NCBI RefSeq assembly: GCF_000317065.1
Contig: NC_019701.1
Span: forward strand, 62,001 to 126,000
Length of the DNA stretch: 64,000 bases
Source: Pseudanabaena sp. PCC 7367
GTDB taxonomy: Bacteria > Cyanobacteriota > Cyanobacteriia > Pseudanabaenales > Pseudanabaenaceae
Direction: 5' to 3'
The position numbers and the translations under genes were made by a program. The notes beneath the pieces were generated by a model. The model was given only the letters and a program-made list of their open reading frames with translations, made no database searches and was not told the DNA's origin. This document shows positions 54,725-63,244 of this stretch, piece after piece. How positions within the stretch are numbered: position 1 is the first letter of the stretch; every line of letters begins with the position of its first letter.

Positions 54725-56701
54725 ATGGTATTCAACTGGTTTCGTAGGCAGCAAGAAAAAGTTACAGGTAATCAGCCCGAAGCTGAGGCAGCGCCATCTT
54801 CCACCGCTCCTGCTCCACAAGCGGAGAAGGCGGAGATTGAATCGGACGATCAAGCCCCAGATGCAACCGCTAGCCCAGATCAGCCAAGTCCAGCTGAGCC
54901 AGCAACCAGTTCAGATGCAGATGAAATGTTGCAGTGGGCTAAGGCGGCCTATGCCAATATTCAAAACAAAGAGGCACAACCCACTACTACTGAGCAGCCA
55001 GAACCCCAAGAATCCACAACGATCGCTGAACAGGAAGAAACGGCGGCGATCGAAACGGTAGATTCTAAGCCAGCGGAGCCAGAAGCTACTGAGCCGAAAC
55101 CAGCCACTTCATTAGCCTCGGATTTGACATCAGATTCGGCATCAGAGCTAGAACCAGAGCAACCAGAAACTTTGCCTGAACCAGTTGCAATAGTTGAAGC
55201 CGACAATGCGAGCAATGGGGCGATCGACGAGGCTGAACCAGCAGAATTAGTCGAGCAAGCTGATTTAACTGAGCAAACCGCTTCTATTTCTACTGATCGA
55301 ATTGAGACGGCAGTTTCCCCAGCAGAACCAGAGCAAACGGCAATTGAACCAAAAGCTCAAGTTTCTCAAGCTGAAACTACTGAAATTAATGAGACGGTTG
55401 AACCTGAAGCTAGCGAACCAGCAGAACTCGTTGAAACCGCAGCGATCGATAACGCCACCACGATCGCGCCAGAGGTAAGCCCAGAAGAATCGATCGAAAC
55501 TGCAACCGCATTGGATCAAGAACCTGAAGCAACACAATCTGAGCCTGAATCCATTTCCGAGCCAGAGCCAGAGGAAATTCAAGTTCAACCAGAAATTAAT
55601 AACACCCAAACTAACGCTGAGTCCGATCCTACATCAGCGCCAACCCCTCCGCCCAAGCCAGCAATCCCACCCACGCCAACCGTTGATTTCGATGAAGGTT
55701 TTTTATGGTCAGCGGAAGTCCTAGCGGCACAGGGGCGCAGACCGGAGGATGTTTCTTCGGAGGAGATTGTGTGGTTGAAGCAGTTGCGGCAAGGCTTGAC
55801 CAAAACGCGGCTGACCATGGTCAATCGCCTCAAGGCGGCAGTTGGCAAGGGGCCCTTAGATCAAGAAGCGATCGATGATCTCGAAGCATTACTATTGCAA
55901 GCAGACGTGGGGGTACAAGCTACCGATAAAATCATCACCGCTTTGCAGGACAAACTAGAAATTGAAGATCTCCCCGCCGAAGAAGCGATCGCTTACCTGA
56001 AGCAATTGCTGCGCGATATGCTGGATCAGCCAACGCAGGGCAAAGGCCGTCGCTATAAGCCCACTCTGGAGCCAGAACGCAATCAACTAAACATCTGGCT
56101 GATCACGGGTGTGAATGGTGCGGGCAAAACCACCACGATCGGTAAGATTGCCCATCTGTCCAGGCGATCGGGCTATAAGACAATTATTGCCGCCGCCGAT
56201 ACATTCCGAGCCGCTGCGGTGGAACAGGTAAAGGTCTGGGGCGATCGGGCTGGTGTGGAGGTGATTGCCAACCCTGGCCAAAATACTGACCCGGCGGCGG
56301 TGGTGTTTGATGCGATCGGTGCAGCCCAATCCCGTAATAGTGAGTTGCTATTGGTAGACACAGCGGGACGGCTCCAGAATAAAAAGAACCTGATGGATGA
56401 GCTGAGCAAGATCCGGCGGATCGTGAACAAAAAGGCTAACGATGCCAAAATAGAGTCTTTGCTGGTGCTGGATTCAACCCTGGGGCAAAATGGCCTGCGA
56501 CAGGCGGAGGTTTTCTCCAAGTCAGCGGAGGTTTCGGGAGTGGTGCTGACCAAGCTGGATGGTTCCGCCAAAGGTGGCGTGGCGCTGGCGGTGGTGCAAC
56601 AGCTTAAGCTACCGATCCGGTTTATTGGTGCGGGCGAGGGGATCGAGGATCTGCGGCCTTTTTCGAGTTATGAGTTTGTGGAAGCTTTGCTTAGTAATTA
56701 A
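54725..56701 (+). CDS. ftsY: Signal recognition particle receptor with long acidic N-terminus
   Basis: SRP receptor GTPase delivering ribosome-nascent chains to the membrane. 658 residues. The N-terminal ~330 residues are low-complexity, rich in Glu, Ala, Pro, Thr and Ser. The NG domain follows (starting near FLWSAEVLAAQGRRPEDV). GTPase motifs: G1 TGVNGAGKTTTIGKIA, AAADTFRAAAVEQ, G3 LLVDTAGRLQNK, G4 VLTKLDGSAKGG, and IGAGEGIEDLRPF at the end. E. coli FtsY has a ~200-residue acidic A domain; this one is longer. The start MVFNWFRRQQ could insert as an amphipathic membrane-targeting helix. ATG at 54725. Confidence 0.95.
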   Translation: MVFNWFRRQQEKVTGNQPEAEAAPSSTAPAPQAEKAEIESDDQAPDATASPDQPSPAEPATSSDADEMLQWAKAAYANIQNKEAQPTTTEQPEPQESTTIAEQEETAAIETVDSKPAEPEATEPKPATSLASDLTSDSASELEPEQPETLPEPVAIVEADNASNGAIDEAEPAELVEQADLTEQTASISTDRIETAVSPAEPEQTAIEPKAQVSQAETTEINETVEPEASEPAELVETAAIDNATTIAPEVSPEESIETATALDQEPEATQSEPESISEPEPEEIQVQPEINNTQTNAESDPTSAPTPPPKPAIPPTPTVDFDEGFLWSAEVLAAQGRRPEDVSSEEIVWLKQLRQGLTKTRLTMVNRLKAAVGKGPLDQEAIDDLEALLLQADVGVQATDKIITALQDKLEIEDLPAEEAIAYLKQLLRDMLDQPTQGKGRRYKPTLEPERNQLNIWLITGVNGAGKTTTIGKIAHLSRRSGYKTIIAAADTFRAAAVEQVKVWGDRAGVEVIANPGQNTDPAAVVFDAIGAAQSRNSELLLVDTAGRLQNKKNLMDELSKIRRIVNKKANDAKIESLLVLDSTLGQNGLRQAEVFSKSAEVSGVVLTKLDGSAKGGVALAVVQQLKLPIRFIGAGEGIEDLRPFSSYEFVEALLSN

Positions 56702-57380
56702 CGAAAAGCTAGCCAAATAGCGCAAAAACTAGTTAAACTACAGCAACAAGATTGGCGATCGAAAGAATATTCTTAAAAACCCATAAAAACAGGTCAGATT
56801 ATTCGGTAATCAAAAGATGATTAATCGGCCTGGTTCAGCGCTATTTAAAAAAAATTTAACCAAATTCAACTCTTCCGCTAAACAACTTGCCAAGTTAAGC
56901 AACAGCGATCGCTAATGTGATGCAAGATCGGTAAACGCTAAATTAATTAGCTGCTCAAATATCTAGATCAATGCTAAGCTGTCGCCAACAAAGTTAGTTA
57001 AGGCGTTTGATTAATCAAAATAAAGTTAATTTGTCACGATCGACAAACCAATTTCGATCGTAATTGTTTACTAAAAACTTAACAAATATCTTCCAGCTAC
57101 TATTCTTTATCAAGCCAATTTGCTACTATCCAACCAATATTGTTTAATTAACAATCAATCGCTGTGCAAGTGATTGGCTAATTATGTTAATTAAAGGTTA
57201 TTCGATCGTATTTTGCATATTTGCAAGTCTAAGTCTATATATATGTGCTTAAGTGCCTTAATAGCTTGATCTAGACGCAACCAATCCAATCAGTTCAATC
57301 ACAAGCAATTGAAATTGATACATCTAGTACATCAAACCCGCAATAAAGGTAGCAAAGCAATCTAGCCCCATTGCCTTTCT
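56702..57380. other. Spacer ftsY / SpoIIE phosphatase
   Basis: 679 bp AT-rich with no gene recognised. It should contain the promoter of the phosphatase gene; no hairpin terminator for ftsY was seen. Confidence 0.5.
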
Positions 57381-58763
57381 ATGTCCATATCACTGCCCCC
57401 ACGACGACCATCTCGATCGCAAGAGCCGCGCCCCGAAACCAGCTCTGGTAAGGTAGTGATCAAAGATTTAAAAGACCTAATTACAGAACTAACCCAGGAG
57501 CAAACCAAAATCCAGGAATTGCTCAGTTTTCTGGGGTTTGCCCTGCGTAGCTATAGCAATTTAAATCAATTTCTGGAACTAATTCCGCTGATTGCCACCA
57601 GGGTGACCGATGCCGATGGTGGCGCTTTAATTTTATTTAAATCCAGCGGCGAAATGTATTTGGAATCGCTGCATTGCATTGATGATCCGGCAGTGATGCG
57701 ACCCCAACAGGTGCGATCGGCGATCGATCGGGCTACTCAACAGGCAAGCTCTGGCTCAGCCGCCGCCCTAGACGATATGATCAGTCGCTTTCTAGGTGGC
57801 GATGTCAAGTTATTTGGCACGGCGATCATTGTCAAAAATGCGGTGCGGGGCCGACTCTATGTATTCAGCCACAAGCCCAACTATGCCTGGGGCGAAAATC
57901 GTCAGAAACTAATGCGGTTGGTGGCCGACCAAACTGCGGTGGGGCTTGAGAATAATGCCCTGGCTGCCGAATTATTAAAAAAAGAACGCCAGGATCGTGA
58001 GCTAGAAATTGGCGCAGAAATTCAACGCCAACTGCTGCCCCGCAATTGCCCCGCGATCGCAGGGGTTGAACTGGCAGCCAAGTGCCTCACGGCCAATCGA
58101 GTTGGCGGCGATTACTATGATTTTATTCCGGTCAAAAAGGGCGATCGCTGGAGCCTGGTGATTGCAGACGTGATGGGCAAGGGGGTTCCGGCTGGATTAA
58201 TCATGACCATGACCAGGGGGATGCTGCGGGCAGAGGTGCTGAATGGCCATAGTCCGGGCAGGATTCTAGAGCATCTTAACCAGGTGATGTATGACGATCT
58301 CGAAAAGTCAAATCGCTTCGTGACCATGTTCTATTCTGAATATGACCCAGAATCAAGGATGCTGGCCTATAGTAATGCTGCCCATACGCCGGCTTTGTTG
58401 TGGCGATCGCAAACTAATACAGTCCATGCCCTCGATACGCTTGGCTCCCTGATTGGCCTAGAGGCTGGTTCTAAATATGAAGAGGCCAAGATTATGCTTG
58501 AACCCGGTGATGTGGTGCTCTACTATACCGATGGCCTGACCGAGGCTGCCAACCAGGAAGGCGATCGCTTTGATGAAGAGAATTTGCGGGCTAGTATGCA
58601 ATATGCCTGCGAAAAGGCAATGTCTCCCTCACCCCAACAGGATCGCTCCAGTACGATTCGAGATCATATTTTTGAGAGTGTGCAAAAATTCATTGGTAAT
58701 AGCCACGGCCATAACGATGATATGACTTTGCTAGTGTTATGTATCAAGGAAATTTCAGGTTGA
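57381..58763 (+). CDS. SpoIIE/PP2C phosphatase with GAF domain
   Basis: 460 residues, cytosolic. A polar start and coiled segment (LKDLITELTQEQTKIQELL) precede a GAF domain (about 55-200). A helical linker (KKERQDRELEIGAEIQRQLLP) and the RsbU-like phosphatase domain follow. That domain carries the metal-binding ANRVGGDYYDF, IADVMGKGVPAGLIM, YYTDGLTEA and HNDDMTLLVL. It probably acts on an antagonist of an anti-sigma or similar factor, by family knowledge; no partner is adjacent. It is a second SpoIIE phosphatase beside the one at 30947 and has a different sensor region. ATG at 57381. Confidence 0.92.
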   Translation: MSISLPPRRPSRSQEPRPETSSGKVVIKDLKDLITELTQEQTKIQELLSFLGFALRSYSNLNQFLELIPLIATRVTDADGGALILFKSSGEMYLESLHCIDDPAVMRPQQVRSAIDRATQQASSGSAAALDDMISRFLGGDVKLFGTAIIVKNAVRGRLYVFSHKPNYAWGENRQKLMRLVADQTAVGLENNALAAELLKKERQDRELEIGAEIQRQLLPRNCPAIAGVELAAKCLTANRVGGDYYDFIPVKKGDRWSLVIADVMGKGVPAGLIMTMTRGMLRAEVLNGHSPGRILEHLNQVMYDDLEKSNRFVTMFYSEYDPESRMLAYSNAAHTPALLWRSQTNTVHALDTLGSLIGLEAGSKYEEAKIMLEPGDVVLYYTDGLTEAANQEGDRFDEENLRASMQYACEKAMSPSPQQDRSSTIRDHIFESVQKFIGNSHGHNDDMTLLVLCIKEISG

Positions 58764-58975
58764 GCAATGAATTAAACTTGGGCAAAATTTTCAATCAGCC
58801 AAAAGCATGATAAAACTAAACTTGATCACCTTAGGCGATCGATAAAATTAGGCTTAAATTAATTTTGTCAGTAGTAAACTCAACTATAAATGTTTATTAG
58901 CGATCGTTTAAAGTCAAGGAAGATAATTTAGCCTCAAAGCTAAACATTTAAGCCAGGAGGGATGGGAAATTAGCA

Positions 58976-59260
58976 ATGATTGACATAGCACATAGTTTGG
59001 TTCAGCCGATTCATGAGATCGCAACCAACTTCAGTAATTTTGATTTAACGCATTTAGATTTGGCCAATAATTTGAACCTGGTCGATCTTGATTGGGATCA
59101 CCTGTTTGCCCAAAATAACCAGGCGCAGCAGTTTGATCAAGACATTGGTGCAGACTTTTCCAAGGCTTGGAATAATTTTATTGAGTCTGGTCAGTGGATT
59201 GCCCTAATTGTAGGATTGTTTCTGGGATATTTATTCAGAACTTTTACTTCGACCGGCTGA
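58976..59260 (+). CDS. Small single-pass membrane protein, unknown
   Basis: 94 residues. An excellent Shine-Dalgarno (AGGAGGGAT, about 10-15 nt upstream) supports translation from ATG 58976. The first 65 residues are acidic, Asn/Asp/Leu-rich (FDLTHLDLANNLNLVDLDWD). One membrane helix follows near the C-terminus (WIALIVGLFLGYLFRTF). The topology is likely a tail anchor. No family recognised. It is not clearly linked to the phosphatase upstream (212 bp gap). Confidence 0.6.
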   Translation: MIDIAHSLVQPIHEIATNFSNFDLTHLDLANNLNLVDLDWDHLFAQNNQAQQFDQDIGADFSKAWNNFIESGQWIALIVGLFLGYLFRTFTSTG

Positions 59261-59346
59261 TTTATCCTGCGCCATAATTGAAGCATTAGTAATACCAATC
59301 AACTACCTTGTTCAATTGTTCAAACTGATCAGGTGGTTGATTTTAT

Positions 59347-59385
59347 CTACATATCTAAATATAAAATACTACATATCTAAATATA
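59347..59385. repeat. 17-nt direct repeat, period 22
   Basis: CTACATATCTAAATATA at 59347-59363 and again at 59369-59385. Spacer between the small membrane protein gene and the CPBP protease gene. Confidence 0.8.
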
Positions 59386-59494
59386 TAAGATGTATGATCA
59401 GTTCAATCACGGCATATTCATTGTCTGCCAATACGCTGATTAATATGTCTACGCCAGACTGCAAGTAGTTCATATGAATTGCGTGAATATAGGC

Positions 59495-61024
59495 TCAACC
59501 ATTCAGAGCCAAAAGCGAGAGGAAACTGCCACTATTCCATAAACAATGGAGCAACATTGGCGCTAATAAATTCTTCGATCGCACATACACAAATCCCAGC
59601 ACGATCCCCAAAATGGTCAAGGGAATAATATCAGAGAGGTTTTGATGTGTGACCGCAAAGGTTAGTCCACTCAGGCACAGCGCCGCCCAGAATGGCATTA
59701 GCTTGGTTAATGAGGGCAACAGAAACCCTCTAAATAAAATTTCCTCAAAAAATGGCGCAGCCACCGCCAGGGTCAGCCAGAGCACTATTTTGGCAACACC
59801 ATCATTATTATCCGCCAATATTTCCAAAAGCGGATTACCACCACCATTGCCCTGCAACAGTTGTTCGCTTAGCACCGAGGCCACAAACACCATCGGGATC
59901 GCCGTCAGGTAGCCACCAATACCCCACCCTAACCAGCTAGGAGGATTTAGCTTCAGCCTGAATAGTGTTTCCGGCAGTGGCATAAATGGTTTAAGACGCT
60001 GCTGCAAAATGATTAACACTGGCGACATGTAGGCCACATAGGACAAAAGCACAAATATTGCCCGATCGCGCGATTGCCATGAATCATCGGGGATCAGACG
60101 CAGGAGCCCTAAAACTACTGGCAGCAAAATCTGCGAGATGCCCACAAACGCAGTAAACCACAACAACATGACTTCCCATGTTTCTTCGCCATCCCAGGGC
60201 ACTGGCCATTTGCGATCTTGATCGGTTAATTGGAGCCAGGAGCGCTCCGCCGCTACCAATCGTCTTATACCCAAATAAACCCACAAAACTAGCCCCAAGC
60301 CACCACCGAGGATCGGCACTGCATTGGCCAGCGCAATTCGATTAAATGCCTGGATTGCTCCCTCTTGGCGCAATATTACTAGTTCCTGGAGGCTTTCCTG
60401 GCGCTGCTGCGATCGATAGAGTTTCTCTAGGGCTTGGTTGCGAAACCAACCGGATAGGGTGGTATTGATCTGGCGTTCGGCCTCTGGCAACAGCAAAATT
60501 GGCTCATTCCATAATCCCCTCAATACCTGGGCGGTCAGGGCATAAGCGGATGGATCAACAGCGATTATAGGTTGATTTTGAGCGGTTATCTCCCACGTCG
60601 ATAGGGCTTGAGAGGGACGATCGAGACTGGCCATGAGTAAGCCGATGTTGACATCCAGCTCAGCTAGACTGGCATCTTGCTCTTGATATTGTTGATTGAG
60701 CCGACTGCTCTGCGCCGCCGTGATCGATCGCTGCTGCAAAAGCTGGTTGATTTTAGCCAGCTCCTCTTGGCCCGCCTGCCGCACTGTCAGATATTTTTCT
60801 AATGCCTGTTGATAGTATTCATTACTGCTACTACCACCAATCAAAATTTGCCGTGCAGTATCACCGCCCTCTTCAGGTTGCCATTGCAGTGCTTCCAGAA
60901 CAACATCAGTTTGCATCAGATCCAATCTGGTCTGTACTTGTGGATGAGTCCAGCTATTTGCCAGGGTCAGCCCTAAAAAGGCGATCGCCAGCACCGAAAG
61001 AATGGACAGGATTACGCGTTTCAA
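59495..61024 (-). CDS. CPBP-family intramembrane glutamic endopeptidase
   Basis: 509 residues. An N-terminal signal/anchor helix (about 3-22) is followed by a soluble helical region (about 40-240), then about eight membrane helices. The CPBP motifs are clear: motif 1 PFFEEILFRGFLLPSL with the catalytic Glu-Glu, motif 2 SGLTFAVTHQN, motif 3 LLAPMLLHCLWNSG. CPBP (Abi/Rce1) proteases process membrane-bound peptides; some act in bacteriocin immunity. The N-terminal extension is long compared with typical ~250-residue members, as seen in other cyanobacterial forms. ATG at 61022-61024. Confidence 0.9.
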   Translation of the reverse strand: MKRVILSILSVLAIAFLGLTLANSWTHPQVQTRLDLMQTDVVLEALQWQPEEGGDTARQILIGGSSSNEYYQQALEKYLTVRQAGQEELAKINQLLQQRSITAAQSSRLNQQYQEQDASLAELDVNIGLLMASLDRPSQALSTWEITAQNQPIIAVDPSAYALTAQVLRGLWNEPILLLPEAERQINTTLSGWFRNQALEKLYRSQQRQESLQELVILRQEGAIQAFNRIALANAVPILGGGLGLVLWVYLGIRRLVAAERSWLQLTDQDRKWPVPWDGEETWEVMLLWFTAFVGISQILLPVVLGLLRLIPDDSWQSRDRAIFVLLSYVAYMSPVLIILQQRLKPFMPLPETLFRLKLNPPSWLGWGIGGYLTAIPMVFVASVLSEQLLQGNGGGNPLLEILADNNDGVAKIVLWLTLAVAAPFFEEILFRGFLLPSLTKLMPFWAALCLSGLTFAVTHQNLSDIIPLTILGIVLGFVYVRSKNLLAPMLLHCLWNSGSFLSLLALNG

Positions 61025-61212
61025 GCTTGGCTAACCTATATCAAATATCAATTAATCGATCGACAAAATGAATATAGCAGCCCAGCGTAACGGTGCAAAC
61101 ATTCCCCGCAGATATGCATCAATATCAATGGGGATGATCGGGTATTGCTATATCTATCAGGATCTATATCTATCAGAATCTATCAGGAGCGATTAGGCAA
61201 GATCATGATCGA

Positions 61213-61249
61213 CCTAATATCAACCTAATATCGGCTTAATATCAACCTA
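61213..61249. repeat. 11-nt tandem repeat, three copies
   Basis: CCTAATATCAA-type units at 61213, 61224 and 61235, then CCTAG, the end of which is the stop codon of the DUF2996 gene. Located in the spacer just downstream of that minus-strand gene. Confidence 0.7.
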
Positions 61250-61627
61250 GTTGGGAGCCAGCCACTTTTGGCCATTGAGCCGCTGCTGCACATAGAACAC
61301 CAGTAAATCCAGCGTCGTTTTGCGCTCATCCACCATGAATGGTTCGATCGTGGCGGGTTCAAACCCCCGATCGGCGCAAGAAAAAGCCTTTTGGCCGCCA
61401 ATATCTGGTATAGCAAAATAAACCGTAAATTGGCGTTGATTGCCTAGCCATTTGCCCCGGACTTGACCATTATCAAACTGAAGTTGCAGATCGCTCAGGC
61501 CGTCTTCCGCTAGAGCCTTGGCCAGAGATGGCAGGTAATGCTCATTAATAAACTGCTCAAATGGCAATTCTTCTGGTTCGGGGGGCTTTTCGGGCTTTGC
61601 TTTCTTTGCTGTTTTTTCTTCTGCCAT
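61247..61627 (-). CDS. DUF2996 family protein
   Basis: 126 residues. A Lys/Pro/Glu-rich N-terminal tail (about 1-22) is followed by the DUF2996 core: PFEQFINEHYLPSLAKAL, LQLQFDNGQVRGKWL, FTVYFAIPDIGGQKAFSC and the end DLLVFYVQQRLNGQKW. The family is confined to cyanobacteria and chloroplast lineages and has no established function. It is 48 bp downstream of ndhM and probably co-transcribed with it. ATG at 61625-61627. Confidence 0.88.
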   Translation of the reverse strand: MAEEKTAKKAKPEKPPEPEELPFEQFINEHYLPSLAKALAEDGLSDLQLQFDNGQVRGKWLGNQRQFTVYFAIPDIGGQKAFSCADRGFEPATIEPFMVDERKTTLDLLVFYVQQRLNGQKWLAPN

Positions 61628-61675
61628 GATTTTAGTAGGTTGATTTGCTAATTATTTATGGTCTTAATGGTCTGA

Positions 61676-62038
61676 TTATTCCTCAGCCGCCTGAGCTTCG
61701 GTGTTTACTACCTGGGGCAGACCCATACTATAATTAAGCGCTCGGTGGTTCAAGTTATAGGTGATTTCACCCTTTTGCAGTAGCGATCGCACAAAATGCT
61801 CTAGATCGGAGCCAATCCGGCGCAAATTATATTCAGTTAAATCCGCACCACTATAGGCGGCAACGAGGGCTTCAAACTGTTGATAAACCTTTTTGATCGC
61901 ATTATCAGTCCAGTTAAATTCATCATCTGGATCGACATCCAGGGTCAGTTGATTGTCGCTATCAATTAACTCGTTTCTCTCAGCATCAACTGTGGCAGTG
62001 TAGATTTGGATGTGACGGGTGGTTGATTTTAAAAGCAT
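61676..62038 (-). CDS. ndhM: NAD(P)H-quinone oxidoreductase subunit M
   Basis: Subunit of the cyanobacterial NDH-1 complex (respiration, cyclic electron flow), found only in oxygenic phototrophs. About 120 residues: TTRHIQIYTATVD, then TLDVDPDDEFNW, VYQQFEALVAAYSG and the long end NLRRIGSDLEHFVRSLLQKGEITYNLN in parts. The ATG at 62036-62038 matches the family start (MLLKSTTRHI); a TTG 12 nt upstream is less likely. Followed by the DUF2996 gene. Confidence 0.93.
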   Translation of the reverse strand: MLLKSTTRHIQIYTATVDAERNELIDSDNQLTLDVDPDDEFNWTDNAIKKVYQQFEALVAAYSGADLTEYNLRRIGSDLEHFVRSLLQKGEITYNLNHRALNYSMGLPQVVNTEAQAAEE

Positions 62039-62446
62039 AGACGGAATCAAGATCCTGAAAATTTACTAGTGAGCTGGTATTAATTTAATTAATATTTACC
62101 CAAGACATGTGGTGGGTAATCATAGTTGCTGCAACGTCGCGGCTTAGATGCCTGAATCGAGCAGAACGATCAGCATAAGTAAGATCATGGCGATCGCCCT
62201 GTTAATTAATGCGTAAATAAATGCCAAGAGGTCTATGTAATTCTATTACAGTTCTTTGCTTCTAATCTACTCCGCGGTAGACAAGCCGAAGACAAAATCT
62301 CATTGCTATATGTAATTGCTCTATTTAGATAAAGTAATAAGTGGCGATCAAAATTCGACTGTGTTAGCAGGACAAACTGGCTCGCCATCTTGAATTTGGA
62401 TGTGCCAGTTCATTTAGGTTTGAGTTTGCCCACCCACATGTTCTAA
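62039..62446. other. Spacer upstream of ndhM
   Basis: About 408 bp containing the ndhM promoter and the 3' flank of the thioredoxin-fold gene. No gene, RNA or clear hairpin was recognised. Confidence 0.5.
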
Positions 62447-62977
62447 CTAAGCCGACCACTTGACCGAGCAACCGATCGCCGGAGACATATCAGCCGTCAC
62501 AGTTTCACCCTTAAGTACCTGATCGATCGCATCGCGTAGATTATGCTGCGTCACCGCCGCCGGATCACGATAGCTATCATCAATCTGGCCGTTATAGCGC
62601 AAAATTCCATCTTGATCGAGCACAAACGGTTCTGGTGTACATTTCGCGCCGAATGCTTCAGCTACATCCTGGGTGCGATCGCGCAGGTAAGGAAAATTCA
62701 AGCCCCATTCCTGGGCATATGTTTTCATTTTGTCGAAGTCGTCTTCGGGGTATTTTTTCGAGTCATTGGCATTAATCCCCACCAGCAAAACGCCTTGATC
62801 TTGATAATCGGCCTGGAGCTGCACCAGCCGTTCCCGATATGCCTTGACATAGGGACAATGGTTACACATGAATACCACCACCACCGCTTTGTAGGCTTCC
62901 AGGCACTTAGATAGATGAATCACATCACCTTGAGCGCTTGGCAATTCAAAATCTGGAGCGTATGCACCTATTTCCAT
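62447..62977 (-). CDS. Thioredoxin-family (AhpC/TSA-like) protein
   Basis: 176 residues from the ATG at 62975-62977, with AGGAAAAG upstream. Thioredoxin fold: APDFELPSAQGDVIHLS, then VVVFMCNHCPYVKAYRERL with the CxxC active-site pair (CNHC), VLLVGINANDSKKYPEDDF and EPFVLDQDGILRYNGQIDD. This is the peroxiredoxin-like/ResA-type group common in cyanobacteria. No signal peptide, so cytosolic. Substrate unknown. Confidence 0.9.
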   Translation of the reverse strand: MEIGAYAPDFELPSAQGDVIHLSKCLEAYKAVVVVFMCNHCPYVKAYRERLVQLQADYQDQGVLLVGINANDSKKYPEDDFDKMKTYAQEWGLNFPYLRDRTQDVAEAFGAKCTPEPFVLDQDGILRYNGQIDDSYRDPAAVTQHNLRDAIDQVLKGETVTADMSPAIGCSVKWSA

Positions 62978-63076
62978 CGATCTTTTCCTAGGCAACTGAT
63001 CAGCTATATTTTACCCCTTGATCAACATCTCCTGGTTGTATAAACAGGATTAATAAATAATCCCCACCATTTTTTA

Positions 63077-63121
63077 GTTGCCATAGATTACGTTGCCATA
63101 GATTACGTTGCCATAGATTAC
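63077..63121. repeat. 15-nt tandem repeat, three copies
   Basis: GTTGCCATAGATTAC three times head to tail (63077-63091, 63092-63106, 63107-63121), all identical. It is 124 bp upstream of the CIA30 gene start. Confidence 0.9.
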
Positions 63122-63244
63122 TCAGGGGCGATCGCGCCTCTGCCTGAAGATTTATAACTTGAGGTGGTCGTTTTTGGAGCAGATTTAGCCAATAATAATT
63201 CTAAATAATTTCCAGCCAGTTGCTTTTGCAATCTTTTCCTAACC

